This document shows, one piece after another, positions 6,457 to 6,702 of a stretch of 6,702 nucleotides of DNA. A model generated the notes under the pieces. It ran no database searches, had not been told where the DNA came from, and saw only the letters and a program-made list of their open reading frames with translations. Source of the stretch: Campylobacteraceae bacterium (GTDB taxonomy: Bacteria > Campylobacterota > Campylobacteria > Campylobacterales > Sulfurospirillaceae); NCBI GenBank assembly GCA_019162915.1, contig JAFLKZ010000033.1:10835-17536 (forward strand), in the 5' to 3' direction. The translations under genes were made by a program, and so were the position numbers. Each line of letters opens with the position of its first letter. Position 1 is the stretch's first letter.

Positions 6457-6702
6457 TTATTTCCTCACTTTAGTGCGTTGAATCACTTCGTAGAGTAATT
6501 CAGCAAACTCCCAATCCTGCGGAGTATCAATATCTTGAACAAGATGGCGAGGTAAAATAATCGGAATACTGATATTAGAAAATGAAATTTTTTCTTGAGA
6601 GGCTTCTTCGCGAGCGAGATGCGTCCAATAAAATTGTCCCGCATCATGATACGCTTCTTCCAAATCTTGGGAACGTGTGTAAAAATTTTCGGGCCAAAAC
6701 AT
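6457..6702 (-). CDS. pseF: CMP-pseudaminic acid cytidylyltransferase, C-terminal part
   Basis: The last 81 codons of a gene that continues past the right edge are present. The enzyme uses CTP to activate pseudaminic acid as CMP-Pse, the donor for glycosyltransferases. TRSQDLEEAYHDAGQFYW (9-26) is the conserved PseF/NeuA-family C-terminal block, and PIILPRHLVQDIDTPQDWEFAE (47-68) is the end-of-domain motif with the L-V-Q-D-I-D-T signature. PseF proteins are usually about 230 residues, so roughly two thirds, including the N-terminal CTP-binding loop, lies outside. The ATG at the edge (6700-6702) is probably an internal methionine, not the start. The stop codon is separated from the pseI ATG by one base. 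SFSNISIPI (41-49) looks like a species-specific variable stretch. The family call is secure despite truncation because the block order is distinctive. Confidence 0.93.
   Translation of the reverse strand: MFWPENFYTRSQDLEEAYHDAGQFYWTHLAREEASQEKISFSNISIPIILPRHLVQDIDTPQDWEFAELLYEVIQRTKVRK
6463..6467 (-). promoter_or_regulatory. Shine-Dalgarno site of pseI
   Basis: TGAGG on the minus strand lies within the last codons of pseF. Its GAGG core ends seven bases before the pseI ATG at 6455, a standard spacing, and confirms that start. Confidence 0.6.

Noticed and set aside
4473..6702. Sialic acid (NeuABC) or legionaminic acid genes instead of Pse genes
   Set aside because: The GMGHLVRC hydrolase loop, the EGQYLYDLY segment in the synthase and the RSQDLEEAYHDAGQFYW block together fit PseG, PseI and PseF better.

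Overview
The window is one unbroken co-directional run of eight genes, all read on the minus strand (right to left), from a surface-glycan or flagellin-glycosylation locus. The right-hand part is a recognisable pseudaminic acid (Pse) block: the end of pseF, then pseI and pseG. The Pse genes, the modest to low GC content and the tightly packed 4-base gene overlaps suggest a Campylobacterota-type bacterium (Sulfurospirillum, Arcobacter or Campylobacter relatives). That assignment is inference from protein style, not a database match.

In transcription order: 6702-6457 is the C-terminal part of CMP-pseudaminic acid cytidylyltransferase (PseF). 6455-5409 is pseudaminic acid synthase (PseI). 5408-4473 is the UDP-sugar hydrolase PseG. 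4476-3307 is an ATP-grasp ligase of unknown substrate. 3310-2124 is a CgeB-like glycosyltransferase whose reading frame is broken by one missing base near its 5' end. 2108-1293 is an unnamed 271-residue protein that resembles the N-terminal domain of that glycosyltransferase. 1296-124 is an LhgO-like FAD-dependent 2-hydroxy-acid oxidase/dehydrogenase. 117-1 is the start of a sugar-phosphate nucleotidyltransferase resembling HddC. No RNA genes, mobile elements, CRISPR arrays, internal promoters or terminators are visible, and no gap between genes exceeds 15 bases once the frameshifted gene is recognised.

The Pse genes release the 6-deoxy-AltdiNAc sugar from UDP (PseG), condense it with phosphoenolpyruvate to Pse (PseI) and activate it as CMP-Pse (PseF). 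The downstream genes are not part of the textbook Pse pathway. They look like an accessory cassette: a ligase that could attach an acyl or amino-acid group, one or two glycosyltransferase-type proteins, a flavoprotein that acts on a hydroxy acid in its known relatives, and a nucleotidyltransferase that would activate a second sugar. Base composition falls sharply at about position 3300, with hand-counted 60-base rows of roughly 33-50% GC in the Pse genes against about 18-22% in 1300-3300. This suggests the distal cassette has a different history from the Pse block. The points most worth following up are the broken glycosyltransferase, its N-domain-only paralogue next door, and the ATP-grasp/flavoprotein pair as a possible glycan-modification module.
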